Assembly (NCBI GenBank): GCA_963082875.1
Contig: OY720097.1
Coordinates: 16,314,501-16,378,500 of the forward strand
Origin: Corella eumyota
Taxonomy: Eukaryota; Chordata; Ascidiacea; Phlebobranchia; Corellidae
Length of the DNA: 64,000 nucleotides
Direction: 5' to 3'
Shown: positions 11,101 through 24,110 of the stretch, one piece after another
Position numbering within the stretch: the stretch's first letter is position 1
Layout of the letters: each line of letters begins with the position of its first letter
The notes under the pieces: generated by a model
The model's database searches: none
Told to the model about the DNA's origin: nothing
The model's input: the letters and a program-made list of their open reading frames with translations, nothing else
Made by a program: the position numbers and the translations under genes

Positions 11101-13636
11101 TATAAAAAGTTATAGTTCATATTTACATACCTTAATATACAAACTTTACCAAATTGTATTAAAATTGTGCGGATTCTAGCAGTTGCCAATCACTTTTTCT
11201 ACCTTTTAGCAACTAAAATCGTAAACAACTGAACACATGCAGACAGATTAACCTGATTACGCAAATGCCATTTAAAAACAAAAACAAAACCTGACGTAAA
11301 ATCTTTATACTTGATTGATAAAAGAAAAAATATTCTTACGTTAGGAAGCCACGTCCTTTCCGCTAACTCATCGGCATCCAACACCGGGATTTGATTTTTC
11401 AGAGATTTTCGAAACCTTAATTAAACAATAAACTTTAAAATTGATGGACACCTTGTTTGTTAAAATAAGTGTCATGTAAACACTGGACTTTCCTTAATAA
11501 AATAGTAAACAGTCCATAAAAAATGGCGCTGTGAAGTATCTCACAGAATGTGTAATTAATTAATTATATTTTCTTTTTTTAATTTGCTGTCTTGCATGAG
11601 AATGTTTGAATTTTTGGATTAAATTTTTAATGTAATTAAAGTGTGGGTCTTGTTAATCAGAAACTAACTTGTTTTTAACGGCGTTTAATTTCGTCTGGCG
11701 CTCCATCTCTCCTGCGCCATCTTCCGACTGATTAAATCTCACCACGCGATCGCTAAAATGGCGTTGGATTCCCGCTCCGTATTTTGCTTTCGGGTGCTCG
11801 TTCACCGACTCGTCACTGCCACTTTCCCATGCTTGTTTTACTGGAAAACTACTCGACTTTCCAACCTCGGAAAGACTGTGCCTTGCACACAGTCCATTTT
11901 CCAGGTTAGCGTTGTCGTATTTGTCCATGCTTCTTGTCCATAATTGGCGGCTGAGATTTCCGTCGCTACTTCGACCTTTTCGTTTTGAGCTCTTAACGGA
12001 GTCCATAGTCGCTCTCCGTGCCGTAAAAGCAGGAACGCTTTGCTCGTTGAACAGGTCCGCAGCTAAAACAAATAATAAAGATAAGGTTATGGTGTTGGAT
12101 TGGTCAAGAGGTTATTGATTTAAGCTTTCGCGAAAGTTGCACTTTAAAAGTTTGAAATCTTGCGTCGTTATTAATTACTTGATGTTGATAACGTATCGGT
12201 AAAATCAACAAAATTTTAACTTTTAATTTTTTGGAAAATTTTTAATTAAAGTTTTATTTTTTACGATTTCAAATGTTACCTGAATGTCTGGTCCCTCCGT
12301 TCATAGTGTTATTAACTAACATGGAAGTTTCATTATGGTTGTAAAACATGTAAGATCCCTCCATTTCTTTACCAAGAAACAGATTTTCTTTTAAACGAGA
12401 ATCGTAATCGTTCATTCTGTTTGACTTCAACATGTGATATCGCATGCGTCTTACCGTTGGATTGTTGTAATTTTTTGGATCCACGGTCTCGCTGTATGGC
12501 GACAAAGGTACTAGTTTACCTGTATTAGCGTTATTATTTTCTTCAAGGCTTAAAGCACGGCGAAACGTTAACTTTTTTGACAAAAAGCTTTTCTTTGGGG
12601 TATATTTCGAAAGATCCTCGTTTTCTTTGGACTGGAAGCACAGCCAGGATTCGTCTACACTTTGTTGGGTATTCGACCTTCTACTTCTCTGTAGCGGAGG
12701 GGTTTGTGCGTCTTTTGGTTTAGTTACAAACTTGCTCGATATTTTCTGCAATTGTTTTTGGTCGGGAGATTTTGTTTTAGGATCACTGTTACCGGATAAA
12801 CTTGAGGAAAAAAATGAACCAAGCGAAAATCCTCGCTTGCCTTTCTTGGCTAACGAAGCCTGTTTGTCGACGTTAGAAAAACTCTTTATCTTTGGTTCGC
12901 TATGTTGCTTTCGCATGTACTCGCTCTTAGAAATCACTGGGGAACTTTGTGCGAGAGGCGAAAAATCGTCCTTTAATACTTTGCTGTCTGCTCTAGACTC
13001 GTGAGGAGTGAATGACGATTCGCTCGCGTTTTGCGACGACTTATCATCTTTCGAGAGTTCGTATTCCATTTTAATTGGTTCCTCAGATTTATGGTTGTCG
13101 GTTTTGGTAAATACAATGACATCACTGCCAAAGGGAGACCTCGCGTATGCTTCCGCTACTTCAGAAAGTTCATTAAAAACACCGCAGCCTCGTGACTTTC
13201 GAACGCTTTCGTCGTTTTGTTTTGCTAATCCGAGAGATACGTCAGCAACACGGTTATCTGCATGAGCTATTGTTTTAGGCTTAATGGAGTTACTGTTCTC
13301 CGTGTGTTTGCTAGCACCTGCTTCCGCACTCAGTACTGGAAACCTTCTTGTTGGCTTTCCACTCCAACCCCCGATAACAAGTTCGCTGCTTACGTCACCG
13401 GTCTCTGATGACGTCACGGTGGGTACTTTGTCGAGTTCTAAATTTAGGCTTTCGATTAACTGATTGACGCTATCTAAAACCGCGTCCAATTTGGCGGCCT
13501 CGTTTTCTCCATAAGATGACATTATGCAATTCTCTTTGGGTTTTACTCCTCTGTCGTAACTCGACGGTTCACGTTTACCAAATGCAGCTGGATAGCATTC
13601 TATACTGTCCATTACACTATTTCCAAGCATTTCCAT
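21..13636 (-). CDS. ARHGAP6: ARHGAP6-like Rho GTPase-activating protein, long isoform (17 coding exons)
   Basis: A Rho-family GTPase-activating protein stimulates GTP hydrolysis by Rho and so acts on actin at the cell cortex. Coding exons, 5' to 3' on the minus strand: 13636-12280, 12062-11669, 11415-11340, 5130-4974, 4625-4539, 4249-4027, 3824-3689, 3587-3398, 3209-3154, 3031-2881, 2602-2454, 2365-2261, 2156-2070, 1989-1889, 1774-1493, 1362-1233, 1094-21. All are bounded by GT-AG sites and phases close to 4755 nt (1584 aa) with TGA at 23-21. The RhoGAP domain spans about residues 852-1030 with the arginine finger in [11 protein letters not shown] (R882). The block SLSELE in exon 5130-4974, the motif HVFGIPL, and the post-GAP block around [13 protein letters not shown] resemble vertebrate ARHGAP6 as I remember it; this is recall, not a search. 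The start is the first ATG in its ORF; an AG acceptor just upstream (about 13672) suggests that a 5'UTR exon lies further upstream. Confidence 0.88.
2751..2810. repeat. Intronic direct duplication, 26 bp
   Basis: Two identical 26 bp copies (2751-2776 and 2785-2810; core GATATTTGTAACAATGTTGA) are separated by 8 bp. They lie in the intron between exons 3031-2881 and 2602-2454 of the ARHGAP6-like gene. Exact identity suggests a recent local duplication. Confidence 0.9.
4431..4474. repeat. Intronic tandem duplication, 22 bp x 2
   Basis: Two exact head-to-tail copies (4431-4452 and 4453-4474; core AATTTGTGTACTGGCATT) lie in the intron between exons 4625-4539 and 4249-4027 of the ARHGAP6-like gene. 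This looks like a recent slippage or unequal exchange product. Confidence 0.9.
6269..6763 (-). CDS. ARHGAP6: ARHGAP6-like alternative N-terminal exon C (165 codons)
   Basis: An ATG at 6763 opens a frame rich in Lys, Asn and Tyr. Two GTAAAC donors lie near its end. The one after 6269 gives 495 nt (165 codons), phase 0, and joins exon 5130-4974 in frame for an isoform of 1140 aa. The one after 6250 leaves phase 1 and would shift the common body out of frame. I therefore chose 6269. The exon lies about 1.1 kb upstream of the first common exon. The protein includes a basic segment ([13 protein letters not shown]) and no domain I recognise. It could also be a chance ORF; length and in-frame donor are the main support. 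Confidence 0.6.
8450..8710 (-). CDS. Possible small protein of 86 aa within the ARHGAP6-like gene intron
   Basis: An ATG-to-stop frame (86 aa) has better than background base composition and starts with a CxxC pair (ICDQC), followed by a Cys/His-containing C-terminal part (SCSVHC). I do not recognise it. It sits between alternative N-terminal exons B and C on the same strand. No phase-0 consensus donor is visible, so it does not behave as another alternative first exon. It may be a small independent gene, a terminal exon of an unseen transcript, or a chance ORF. Confidence 0.25.
   Translation of the reverse strand: MDNQGANICDQCLELIEQRISPGKRLHKQFNKVRLMASAVSAFIGYKSYYTQARRKGGAPRSRGFSCSVHCIKEGWECAISDMVKL
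9282..10445 (-). CDS. ARHGAP6: ARHGAP6-like alternative N-terminal exon B (388 codons, Arg/Ser-rich)
   Basis: A single long exon opens with ATG at 10445 and ends at a strong donor (AAATCAAGG followed by gtaagt). Its 1164 nt are 388 codons, so it joins exon 5130-4974 in phase 0 and would give a 1363 aa isoform. The second half is strikingly basic and rich in Arg-Ser and Ser-Thr pairs, with repeated RSRA and RSAST style motifs. No catalytic domain is visible. A strongly basic N-terminus could direct the GAP to acidic membrane lipids, microtubules or the nucleus; this is inference. The exon keeps one frame open for over 1.1 kb in DNA where random ORFs are short, which argues that it is coding. 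It lies in the intron between module A and the common body, as an alternative first exon would. Confidence 0.75.
11340..13636 (-). CDS. ARHGAP6: ARHGAP6-like N-terminal module A (three exons, 609 codons)
   Basis: Exons 13636-12280, 12062-11669 and 11415-11340 sum to 1827 nt, exactly 609 codons, and so join the common exon at 5130 in phase 0. The phases across the internal junctions also agree: 1 at the first (codon GCT) and 2 at the second (codon AAG). The protein is polar, Ser/Lys-rich and without a domain I recognise. It has basic Ser-rich patches that look like phosphorylation-prone disordered sequence. The short third exon ends in ERTWLPN immediately before GECTWS. The intron to the common body is about 6.2 kb and contains the other two alternative first exons, the usual arrangement for alternative promoters. 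Whether a separate promoter exists is inferred. Confidence 0.8.
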
Positions 13637-13671
13637 AATAAATCATATACATTTAAAGGCCTATTTTTACC

Positions 13672-16600
13672 TAAAAAAGAAAATAATGACCAGTTAATTT
13701 TTACTTGTCATAATACCAATATTTAAAACTATAATTTAGTTTTTTAAATGAAAACGAAAGCAAAACAGTTAATTAGAATCAAACAAACATAAATGTTTTT
13801 AAGCATTTAAGATTACAGCACGTGCTAAATTCTGATTTGTTTTTTCCGTTTTTTTTTCTAGTTTGCCAAAAGTCAACACAAAGTTCATATTTTCAGTTAT
13901 TGTTTGTTTTCGATATTGATAAGAACGTGAATTTTCAGTTAATTGAAAAAATGTTTTTCATATAATAATGATCTCATTTCTAATAATAATATTGTTGGGT
14001 TTAACAAAGTCACGTCTACGTTATGGCCCTTTTTCAACTGAATCACTATCTTAGTATGATAATCAAAGTTTACTAAAATAAGCTAAATTATTAACTAATA
14101 AGTTTTATCCTTCTCACCAAAAAATAAATAAATAAAAAGATAATATAAATTTGCAACACAAAATTAACTTTCACAAAGTTTTAGCTTACAAAGTTGTCTT
14201 AACACGATAATCTGTAAATTTCAATTTCACAGAGCGTCAAAATATTAACAGTTGCATTTTTTTCGTGGCAGAGCAGTTTGCTAATTATATCTCATTCTTT
14301 GCACCCAAAATAGACCGATACTTATGTCTAATAATATATACTGGATAATAATACTTAAAGACTATAGTTAAAAAGCTAACCGCAGCTTGCTATTCATAGT
14401 CATTAATTTTATCCTTTGTATATAGCTCTTTGGCAAAAAAGGCCTCTAAAAAATTATATGAGGGATGCTATAGTATTAAATTCATTGATTTAATAAAAAC
14501 TGTAAAAAATAATTGATCATTGATTGGGATGAATAATTAAAAGGCTAATCAATTTTTTATTTTTTATTCCATTTAATTTAAATCAAAACATCAATAAAAA
14601 CACTCGTCTTTATCGAAAAAGTGTGTCTTGCTGTTTTAAGTAAAATTTATTAATAATATTAAAAAATAAAAATTAAAAAAATGAAGCATACCGCCTTTTA
14701 AAGTTCTGTTACAACAATTAAACTAAAAAGCGTTAAAATGTCAATCTTGATAATATTCTAAAGGTGGAAAATAAGTTCATGCATGAGGGGCCTTTTTAAT
14801 GGCAGATTATAATGTTGGCTGAATTATCTTTAGCTAATTGCATTTAAGTCTGGTGTTTAATTACACAAAATAACTTAAAATGCAATATGCTAAATAAGAA
14901 ACGCGTTGTGCGATTTTTAGTGGGTTTAGTAATTGCTTTTTTAAATGCACCATAAATAATATTTATTCCTTAAGAATCCAACAATTCGTAAGAGGTTCGT
15001 GAGAAATGTATTGGGCCTTAAACAAACTTTAGCTTAAGTCAGGTAGAAAAACTAAGTCTTAGAAGGTGTTTGCAAATAAACGCCTCTCTGCTTTGTTAAA
15101 ATCAGTCCACCTGTCTGTATATTAAACATACGGGGCTTTGTAAGTCGGGGGAACTATCCCTAACTGTAAACTTTGGCAAAAGAAAAATTTGAACACACCG
15201 AGTCGAGAAAAAATTAATTTGCTTCAAAAACTCATAAAATAATTTTGCGGTGCACTAACATTATACACGCTGTACTAGGCTAATTGACAAGTCAAATATA
15301 ATTATTCCATTCTAAAATTAGCATGGTAAACACACCTTGAATATACGCTGTTAGATGAACCGCTAAGACAATAAAATGGTGATTCAAAAAACTGACCTTA
15401 ACTTGCACTTTAAAGAATCATTTTTTTATACTGTATTATATTTTAGAGCAAGCTAAATTAAGTTAACTTATCTGTCCAAGTTTTAGTATTAAAACGCAAA
15501 GAAAATGCAATACTAAACTTTAATTTGCATGATTGTTTTTACCAAAAAGTTCTCGTTTATGTGTGATTGGTAAAAAACCTAAAATAAAAAAAAACGCTTG
15601 CACTTAAAACACAAAAATATTTATTCAATATTTTTTTACATAAAAACACACGAAAAGTCTGTGCCAATTTCGGATTTCAAATACATCCGAGGTAATCTTG
15701 TCTGACCTCTTAAACTCTACGTTTCAAAATATTGTTTTAAAAGGTGGGCGCCGAAACTAAATCGTATACAGCAAATATTAAGTTCACTAACTCTTCCACA
15801 TTAGGCTTGTTAAATAAAAAGCAGGCCTTTTAAGAACGGCGACATTACTCATATACTTATTATAAATTTTATGCTGGGTGTATATATATATATATTTGTT
15901 AATATGATAGTTAGTTGGGTGTAACTCAAATCTAACACAAACTTGTTGTTACTAAATTGCGTTTAGTTCTACGAAATCACTCGCTTAACTTACCATTAAG
16001 GTCTAAACAACTGTTTCCCGAAATACTGATTGTTTTGAAATATAATTTTAAAACAAACTCTGTGTGCAATGTCGTTAAAATCGTTTTTGAATAGCAGTAT
16101 GGTAATCCCAAGAAAAGAACAGGGGTATAAACACACAAAACAATATTTATTTTTCCTTATTTGCTCGCCCAGCTATTACCAAACATAAGAACCATAAAAA
16201 TGCTTTTTGCAATTTACATAACAAAAGAAATCCTCCATTTAAAAACATTAGGTTTTAGCTTTAAGTTCTGAAAGAGCTTCTGAATGTCACTTTTAGCTTT
16301 TAAATTAATACTTGGTACCACAAAAGCGTCAACTGACCCATTCTATTTTTCAAATGAATAAGTAATTACATATCAAAATAATAATCTTGCTATAAACCTA
16401 TTAAAGTTAAAGGATAAATTAATTAAAACTTACAGCTTAACTACCCTAAATTTTTAATCTCTTAATTTAATTATGCTTCAAAAAGTCACACAAAGAACTA
16501 ATTGCAAGGCTCAAAATCATATCAAACTTTTTTCTTTGGTTACAAAATATGGCATTTTGGCCAGGTTTGTGACTACCTGCTTTCATATAATCTTTATCTT

Positions 16601-19600
16601 GATAACCTATCTAATAGGTCATCGGTTATTTCCAATATAAGAATAGAAAATCTTACAAATTATCGACTAAGCGATCGCAAGTCTTAACTTTATTGCTTTG
16701 ATGCGGGCTAAACAAAACCACATACCGGTCAATAATCTTATTTACACGAGCACGGCAAAGTCATATATCATACTAACCAAACGCAACTTGCTATTTACTG
16801 TGTTAGCTAATATACCACATCATATAAATCTAGCTGGTGGGTCGAAACGTCACGGGAAAAAAGGAAATTAGAATCTTGGAACTTGTTTCTTAACAAACAT
16901 ATGTAATACAACGAACAACATGTAAACATACGCAGGTCGGAAGATAGTATTTGGCCTAATTTTTTCTACAAACTACCTAATTTTTTTTACAAGCTGCGTA
17001 CACCATTTGAGCTTTAATTTACCCCTATCAATCTTTATATTGGACGTTTGAGTTGGCACTCGACTGTAAACGACAGTTGTTCATATTTCGAACAGTTACA
17101 GATTTTCGCCGTTCTGGTCGTTTTGCGCTTGTAAAAAAAGAAAATCGTTAACTCACTTCAGTTTTGTGTTTTGGCCAACAACAAATCAAGAAGACTGGCA
17201 AGCAATCGAATAGGTCACGTTGTTTCGTTTTACTATAAAGATGCGACACCGGTTCACCTTATTTTTGTAAACAAACCACAAATACCATTTTAATCCGCGG
17301 AAAAACAGCAACAGTTTCTCATCAGCCTCAAACGTTTAAAAAAAACTCCAAAATATTTATAGCTTCAGAATTTTTAATCCGAAATTTAATTAAGATTGAA
17401 AAAATGTGAGAAGCATTTATATAAGTCGAGTTCAAAAGCATTGACGAAAATCACGATTTAATATTGTCGAACAACAATAGACGGATTTCGGATTGTTATC
17501 ATTATCAGATTTAGTCAATTGTTATCCGACAATAGGCACAACTTGTAATACTTTAAACGCACAATAATAACACCCGCATTTCGGAACTAAAGAATTTAAC
17601 CACACTGTGTGTTAAGTTACCGAAAAGCGACGGGACTATAAAATCAAATTGCCGAAACGAAATAGCTATTAAATTTTACCAAAAAATATTGTTTTTGCAC
17701 AATACGTTCTGACTCACATTTGCACCTCAAACGCAGCGTAAAAAAATTCGCGTACACATTTCTTCTACACAGTCAGTCAATATCCAGCTGGGTGCTATTA
17801 CTTTTCGTTTTACATACCATACTTGCCAACACAAACTTGAGTTTGGTGCCAACTTATTTCATTATAGTAGATTTATCCTCCTAATCTAAGTTAATTAAAC
17901 TCGGATGTTCTTTAGTTGATGACGCATTCTGAAGATACCGTTCAAACCAAAAGTGTATTTTTCAACGCTCCATTTCAAATGGGGCGATCTATCAAAAATG
18001 GGGCTTTGTGTCAGATGAATTTTGAAGTACTAATGCAAATTTTGGGGTTTATACTTTAGCAACAAATATAAAATATGCATTTTGGGTTGACATACATTTT
18101 AGTGGAGTGCTTTAAAAGGTTATAAAATATTATAACGTATAAAAGGTGCTACAAAAACACCTTTGCTTTTTGGGTGCAAACTGGGTGGGAGAGATTAAGC
18201 CACGTTATTTTAACTTTTTGTTGTTGTGCTTTAAAGGCATAAAATAACCATCTTATCGAAGTGTCGATGGATGAAAGCAAGAAAATTCACTTTCTCGTTC
18301 CTTAACTTTTGTTTATTTCTTTTGAGCGGGTTTTTATTTTAGGCGGACGAGCTGGATTTATTTAAAATAATTTGGTGCGGTCGCCGCTGACGGATAATTA
18401 GCCGATCATGGGTTCGCACTGATCACTTAAATATTCTAACGATGATAGATTTCAGTTAATGATTATCTAAATCATTGGGGCCTAAGTCGAGATAACAAAT
18501 TTAAAATTACTCCCTAAAATTTGAAAACAACAGTGGCCAGACTGGGCGGACTCGATTACCCTAAAATTTGTTTTAATTAAAGGCAGCCTAAGCTTTTTCA
18601 TCACAATTTTTACAAGGAGAATTTATAACATGTTTAGTGTCTGTTAAAGGATATTTCTTTGTTTTTTTACACTGTCTGTTTAAAATCAAATTATTTTTTT
18701 AATTGGGGTTCGTACGGGCGCCTGTATAATAACCTTTACTAAAATGACCGTGCAAATTGTAAATCTGTCAAACACAAACGAAAAAAATTCGTCGAATTTA
18801 GAAGATAAAAAACAAATGGCAATTCCTCTTATTGCGTCATAATGCAAAAGAACAAAGGCCCCGCAATGTCCAGTCAAAATCACATCACGTTTTTAGGATT
18901 AACATTTTTTTCCCGAATTAAACAACTTATGTTTATTTAACTTAAAATCGAATTAGTCGAAAAATTTCGGATGCGCACGTACTCCTTCGCACTACTACCC
19001 AGGGCGCATGACGTCATAGAGAAACATAATCCAGTTGGTGACGTAACAAACAAATAATACAGGGGCCAGAACGGTGATCGAATTGACAAGTGAAAGCGTT
19101 TCTAGAACAAGTAAATATATTACATAGTTCCGTAAATATCTAATCATGCGCAAAACATTACTTATTCGAAACTTGAGATTTACAGCTGACAACTCTATTA
19201 TAAAATCTTCGAGTTAGAGTCATAAAATCTAATAGAAATGTAATTTTAATGTCTTGAATTACACACTAAAAACCACTGAATGAAACTGCAAAATAAACCC
19301 CAAATCGCAAAATAAACCCTTAGTAAATTGAACATATACACCATATTTTACCAAAAATCTTAATGTTTTGCAATATTACAAATATTTTTATCTATTCTAT
19401 AAGTAAATTTTAGACTACTAAAAATCAAAAAAACTTTATCAAAAATTTAAAATTGAAATGAAAAAATAAAAAAAAAATAATTTTTCGGGTGTCATAAGCC
19501 TATTGTTGTTGTGCATAAAACGCTTTGCCCTAACTTTCTATTTAGTGATCGTCAAGGCATTCATTTGCCCACGAAACCAAACAAGTCATGTTTAAAACTC

Positions 19601-22600
19601 ACATACATTTGCGGGGCGAAAATGATAAACCCCGTGTCAGATTTCAACACATTACCCCGTCAGCCAGACTGTTGTGTCACGTGATCTTTAAATACAGCAA
19701 AAAAAACTCTAACGACAAATAAAAAAAATGGACCTTTTAAAAAATTCAATGGGTATTAAAACTTTTAAAATAAAGGTCAGCGCTTTGAATATGTTTATTT
19801 TGTGAGTTTACAAATTTTTCGTAAAATATTGTTTTCGTAAAAATTTTTCGTAAAATAGCGTAAATATTGAATACCGATTGTTAGACGAACAAGGCAGCTG
19901 TGCCGATGTTTTTTCTCAATATTTGGATTATAAATATCAAGCCAGTATTAAGAAACCACTTAAATGACTTTTTTTATGGTATATGCCCAAATTAAACCAT
20001 GAACCAAATTAACCCAAAACACCAAAAATTAACTTTTAATAGAAAGGCCTACAACATATTACCATTTGATATCCAAGAAATGTTTTTATCATAATATTGG
20101 TTCTGTTTTTTCCCGCCCTTTTACTGCCTTAATATCCAAAACAATGACGTTAATGAAATCGCAATAAAACGAAGGAGAATTGCTTTTTATAAATTATCTA
20201 AGTATAACACATTTGCCAAGCCTTGTTTGCAAGGGTGTTTTGTTATTGTTTGAATTAAATTAGAGGAAAAACAATACCGTGACGTCATCGGCTCATCAAA
20301 AACACCACGCGTCATTAGGTTGGGCTACTCACGAATTTTTATTTACGTAGGTGATTGAAATTCGAAAAAGTTATCTTACGAAAAAAGTTAACTTGAAACG
20401 TTTTAATAATTCAATTAAATTCCTTAGAATTAAAAGCCGGAAAAAAGTGGGTCAACGATAACTATAATTTTGAGTTTATAATTTCAAAGAAACATAAACT
20501 TTTTTGCGTTAAAATTCAAATTTAGATTTCTGATTAAGGTTTTAAAATCGACACATTCATTATGCATGCTTTGCTATTTTAGGTTCAATAACACTTACCA
20601 TGTTTCCCTCTTTCTAAATCAATATATTTCTTTTAAATACAACTATACTATGCTGTAATTTAAACCTTTATATCCTTGTATGTTTCCAGTACCTTTAATA
20701 TACGGCTTAACAAGCTCTCATATTGTATTGAGATATTTTAAGTGCACCTGCATAAACAAAGGCCTGTAAAAATAAGATGTAAAAATCGTTATTTTCCCAA
20801 GTGACATAACAGTGTGTGGAAATAATCTTCGAATTGACAGATTCAAAGTCAGACTAAATCGTCTCAGGGGGAAATTTTTCCCTGTAAATATTTTCCTTAC
20901 TTAAGCAAATTGTACAACAATTTAAGTAATACGGTTTAAATAAAACCCGTTCTAATTGCTAGATTTTGGATTTCTCCCTTTCTATTTTTAAAACTAATTT
21001 TTTTTATTTAATTTAATTGGTATTTTATCTTCATTTTGTTAACATTTCAAGCCTTTTAATTAGGTTTTCGATTTTGTCTTTTTTATAGTTAATTAGTCAG
21101 CTGCCTATTCAGTCCATATACTCAAATGACCTTATTAAAGCAGATTAAGTTAACTAAAAATAAATTTAATTTTTGTTTAGGCCTATTATAAAATATTTCT
21201 AACAATAATATTTGGTCTAAAAAATCTAAAACTGTCTCTACAAGCTATTTAAAATTTCTCTTTTTACTTTTGTGTGTGTAACCAAATTAGGAACAAACAA
21301 AATTTTTTACCTAAAAATACATTTGTCGAATTGTCTGCAACTTGAAAGGTTAAAAACCTTTTAGAATTGCAACAAAGGGGCCTGCGTGACAATTGCTGAA
21401 TAAAGTGTGCAACTTGAAGCCTAAAAAATCGCTTGATATTAAGCGATATCAGCACGATACAATAGACTGCTGGGTTAAATAGCTTATTCCCGTGAATTCA
21501 CATTTAGCACGGCCGGTTTCGCTAAACACTTTCCATAACATAACCGAGGATATACACGGCTTGCTTGCTTTTACGTTTGCGATGTGTGTGGTATTTACTC
21601 GCGCGATTTTTTCGCATTCAAACCGCGGCAAGCTGTGTTTTACTTCCAGTTTTGATCTCCAGCTAAATTTTGCCTTCAATTTCGCGAAATAAATTCTTTT
21701 ATCTACGCAGGCTCGAAACATAAACCCAAATAGTATTTGCTCGTTGATTAATGCCCGCTATTCAGCACTATAAACGGTACAATCCTTACATTTAGTTTAA
21801 ACTTGGAGTAAATTGCATGCCTATGTATGGGCATGCAACAAGCCTACAACGATCCACGTGCAATTTATCATAGAACTCTTGCACAACTCCTGCACATGCT
21901 TGCTAGACATCAACTGATAAACGATATAGCGTTGCATTACTGCGGTTTATAAGCCTAATCACTTTTTGAACGATATTTTTATGTCGGGCTTAAGTTGTTT
22001 TTCCAAACTAATTAATTGGTAATAAAAAAATATTGAGTTATGAGACGTGCGAACAAATGAATCGGGTATAAATCGTATACGTAAATGACCTTTTGATATT
22101 ATAAAAAACCTCCTGACATTATATGTTTTGTTTTAATCTCACGAGAAAACATAAATCGATATAAAAATGGAGGTTTTTTATTCGTGAACTTTGATAACTG
22201 CAAAACAAAATTCCATGACGAATAATAAATGGTTGGACTATTGTTGACGCACATTTAAAATTTAACAGGGGTATTGAAAATTAACTTTAAACTTTTTTAC
22301 AAAAACAAAAATTACCGAATATTAAACTGTGTTAACTTGACAGGATATGCGTGAACCTTCTCACATGAATGTGTTGTTAAGCTGCGCTAAGCTGAAGGGC
22401 CTTTAACCAGTTTAAAAACACGGTGCTCGATTTGGATTTCCTCGGATTAACACCAGAACATAGCTCGGTAAGTCTCTTGACATGTTTTGTTTATGTTCGG
22501 GTTTACGCCAAGTTCGCTTAGTTAAAAACAACTTATATTTTGCAAGGCTCGTTTTATAACTTAATTGTTTCCAGTGTATTATAAAGACATGCATTAAAAT

Positions 22601-24100
22601 CCCCTTAACAGTTAGAATGAGCTTCGGATTAAAATCACGTGAAACTTAATATTACGACCACAGTTTAGATATTGGCTTTATAATATTAAAAAACAAGTCA
22701 TTTTCTTTAAAGTCCAAATTAGTCATGCACTCACATTAAATCCACGACTTTTGGGTTAGTAAAATTTAATGAAACTGTTGACTGCTGAAATCGCGGCGCC
22801 ATATCGAATGCTATACAATACAACAATTTTATACCACAGTCAGCTATTTTATGTTTTTACTGGTAGATTCCAGTTTTCAAACAGTTAAAATTGATTTTTT
22901 TACAACACAAGCTATAACTATACTTTTACTCCAATAATGTTGCAGTTTTACGAAAAATCTTTTGCTAACATTAACTGTGTATTTATACTAACTAGAATGA
23001 AAAGCTGTTTTTGCTCTACGCTCTATAATAGGTTTATAATTTTCAATGGTAAAGACTACGTCCGGTGCGTGCATATATAACCCGTTGCTAGACGTGCATT
23101 GACTTAATATTTGTATGTGGCCTTGCAATAGCTAACTTTAACGTGTTTGCGTTGCATTTTTAGACATCTACGCGTGCTGCATTAATTATGTTTCTACCAA
23201 TTTGTTAAAATAACGAAATTATTTAACAACGCCCATATGAAGTAAACAATTAGTGTACTGGTTTAACCTATTTTTAGTTTTGATATGAATTATATATGAT
23301 TTCATTTTGTTGTTTGTCGGTTAAAATGCATACATGACTTCCGAACGTTAAATCATAAACCAAAACCAAACAACCTGCAATTGGTTTCAGTTTTTTAAAG
23401 CTTGGTTAAACAACTGCAACCATTTTGTTAAAAATTGTATATAGTCTAATTTTTAACTGTAGGTTAAAAATATCTACAATAGCCTTAATACAATAACGTA
23501 TATACTGACTTAGTTGACAGTTATTTATTCTCGTATATTCGAAACCAATTTTAAACAAATTTATTGCATACATGCCTTTATGGTGTAGCAATTGATATAT
23601 AGTTTAATAACTTGTTTACTACTCGAATATCTCGATTAAAGACCATATAAAGTACTTGCTGGCTAAATGGGGTAAAATAAATAATGTTAGAGTGAATTAA
23701 TAGAGTTGTTTAACATTTTAAACGACAGCGTATTTAACGTAATATTTAGATAAGGCAAACTCTATTAAAAGCCCTACTTTTATGAAAATTTTTATTTAAA
23801 CGTACATTGATATGTTGACATAAATAATTGCTTTTAAACGAATAATGTAATTTCTTTATGAATTGTCTTTATGTTGGGCCAAAAATTTCAACTACGCCTT
23901 AAAGATTTTAAACATAAAAATACGTTTTTTTGTGTAATGTATCAATTATAGTTTAAAATACCCTTTAAAATATTATAAATAACGTTGATTATAACTAAAA
24001 GATAGCAAGATATTAGTATTTTGATATAACTTAAGAGCGCCACCTAACTGCCAGGTAATTTAAACCTGTAATTTTAAACCCGTGAATTTTCTAAAGTAAA
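13672..24100. other. Gene-poor upstream region between the ARHGAP6-like and ZNF385-like genes
   Basis: About 10 kb of AT-rich DNA without an ORF I can support. It probably holds 5'UTR exons and promoters of the ARHGAP6-like gene; an acceptor-like TTTTTTAG precedes its first ATG. Visible structure is limited to a TA microsatellite (15881-15895), repeated TTTTCGTAAAAT motifs near 19815-19860, a small inverted-repeat element at 22101-22181, and a patch of higher GC at 21480-21720 that could be regulatory or an unrecognised exon. Short ORFs here (for example the hydrophobic 65 aa frame at 19192-18995) have no support beyond being open. Confidence 0.6.
22101..22181. repeat. Short inverted-repeat (MITE-like) element, 81 bp
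   Basis: Perfect 13 bp terminal inverted repeats, ATAAAAAACCTCC at 22101-22113 and its reverse complement at 22169-22181, enclose 55 bp. An inner pair, ATGTTTT and AAAACAT, can also pair. It could be a tiny miniature inverted-repeat element or just a foldback. No target-site duplication is clear. Confidence 0.45.
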
Positions 24101-24104
24101 TAAG

Positions 24105-24110
24105 TTTATT
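24105..24110 (-). terminator. Candidate poly(A) signal of the ZNF385-like gene
   Basis: AATAAA on the minus strand, about 395 nt past the stop codon at 24505. It is the first perfect hexamer I noticed downstream. In DNA this AT-rich the motif occurs often by chance. Confidence 0.35.

Noticed and set aside
18395-18425. GGGTTCGCAC, B-box-like, with possible SINE head upstream
   Set aside because: It mismatches the B box consensus at the conserved A, and I could not find an A box at the right distance.
18995-19192. Hydrophobic 65 aa ORF on the minus strand
   Set aside because: AT-rich DNA gives hydrophobic frames by chance; no splice context, family or neighbour supports it.
21449-21721. 90 aa ORF in a patch of raised GC (minus strand)
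   Set aside because: No family resemblance and an overlapping open frame on the other strand; the patch could equally be regulatory. Noted only in the region entry.
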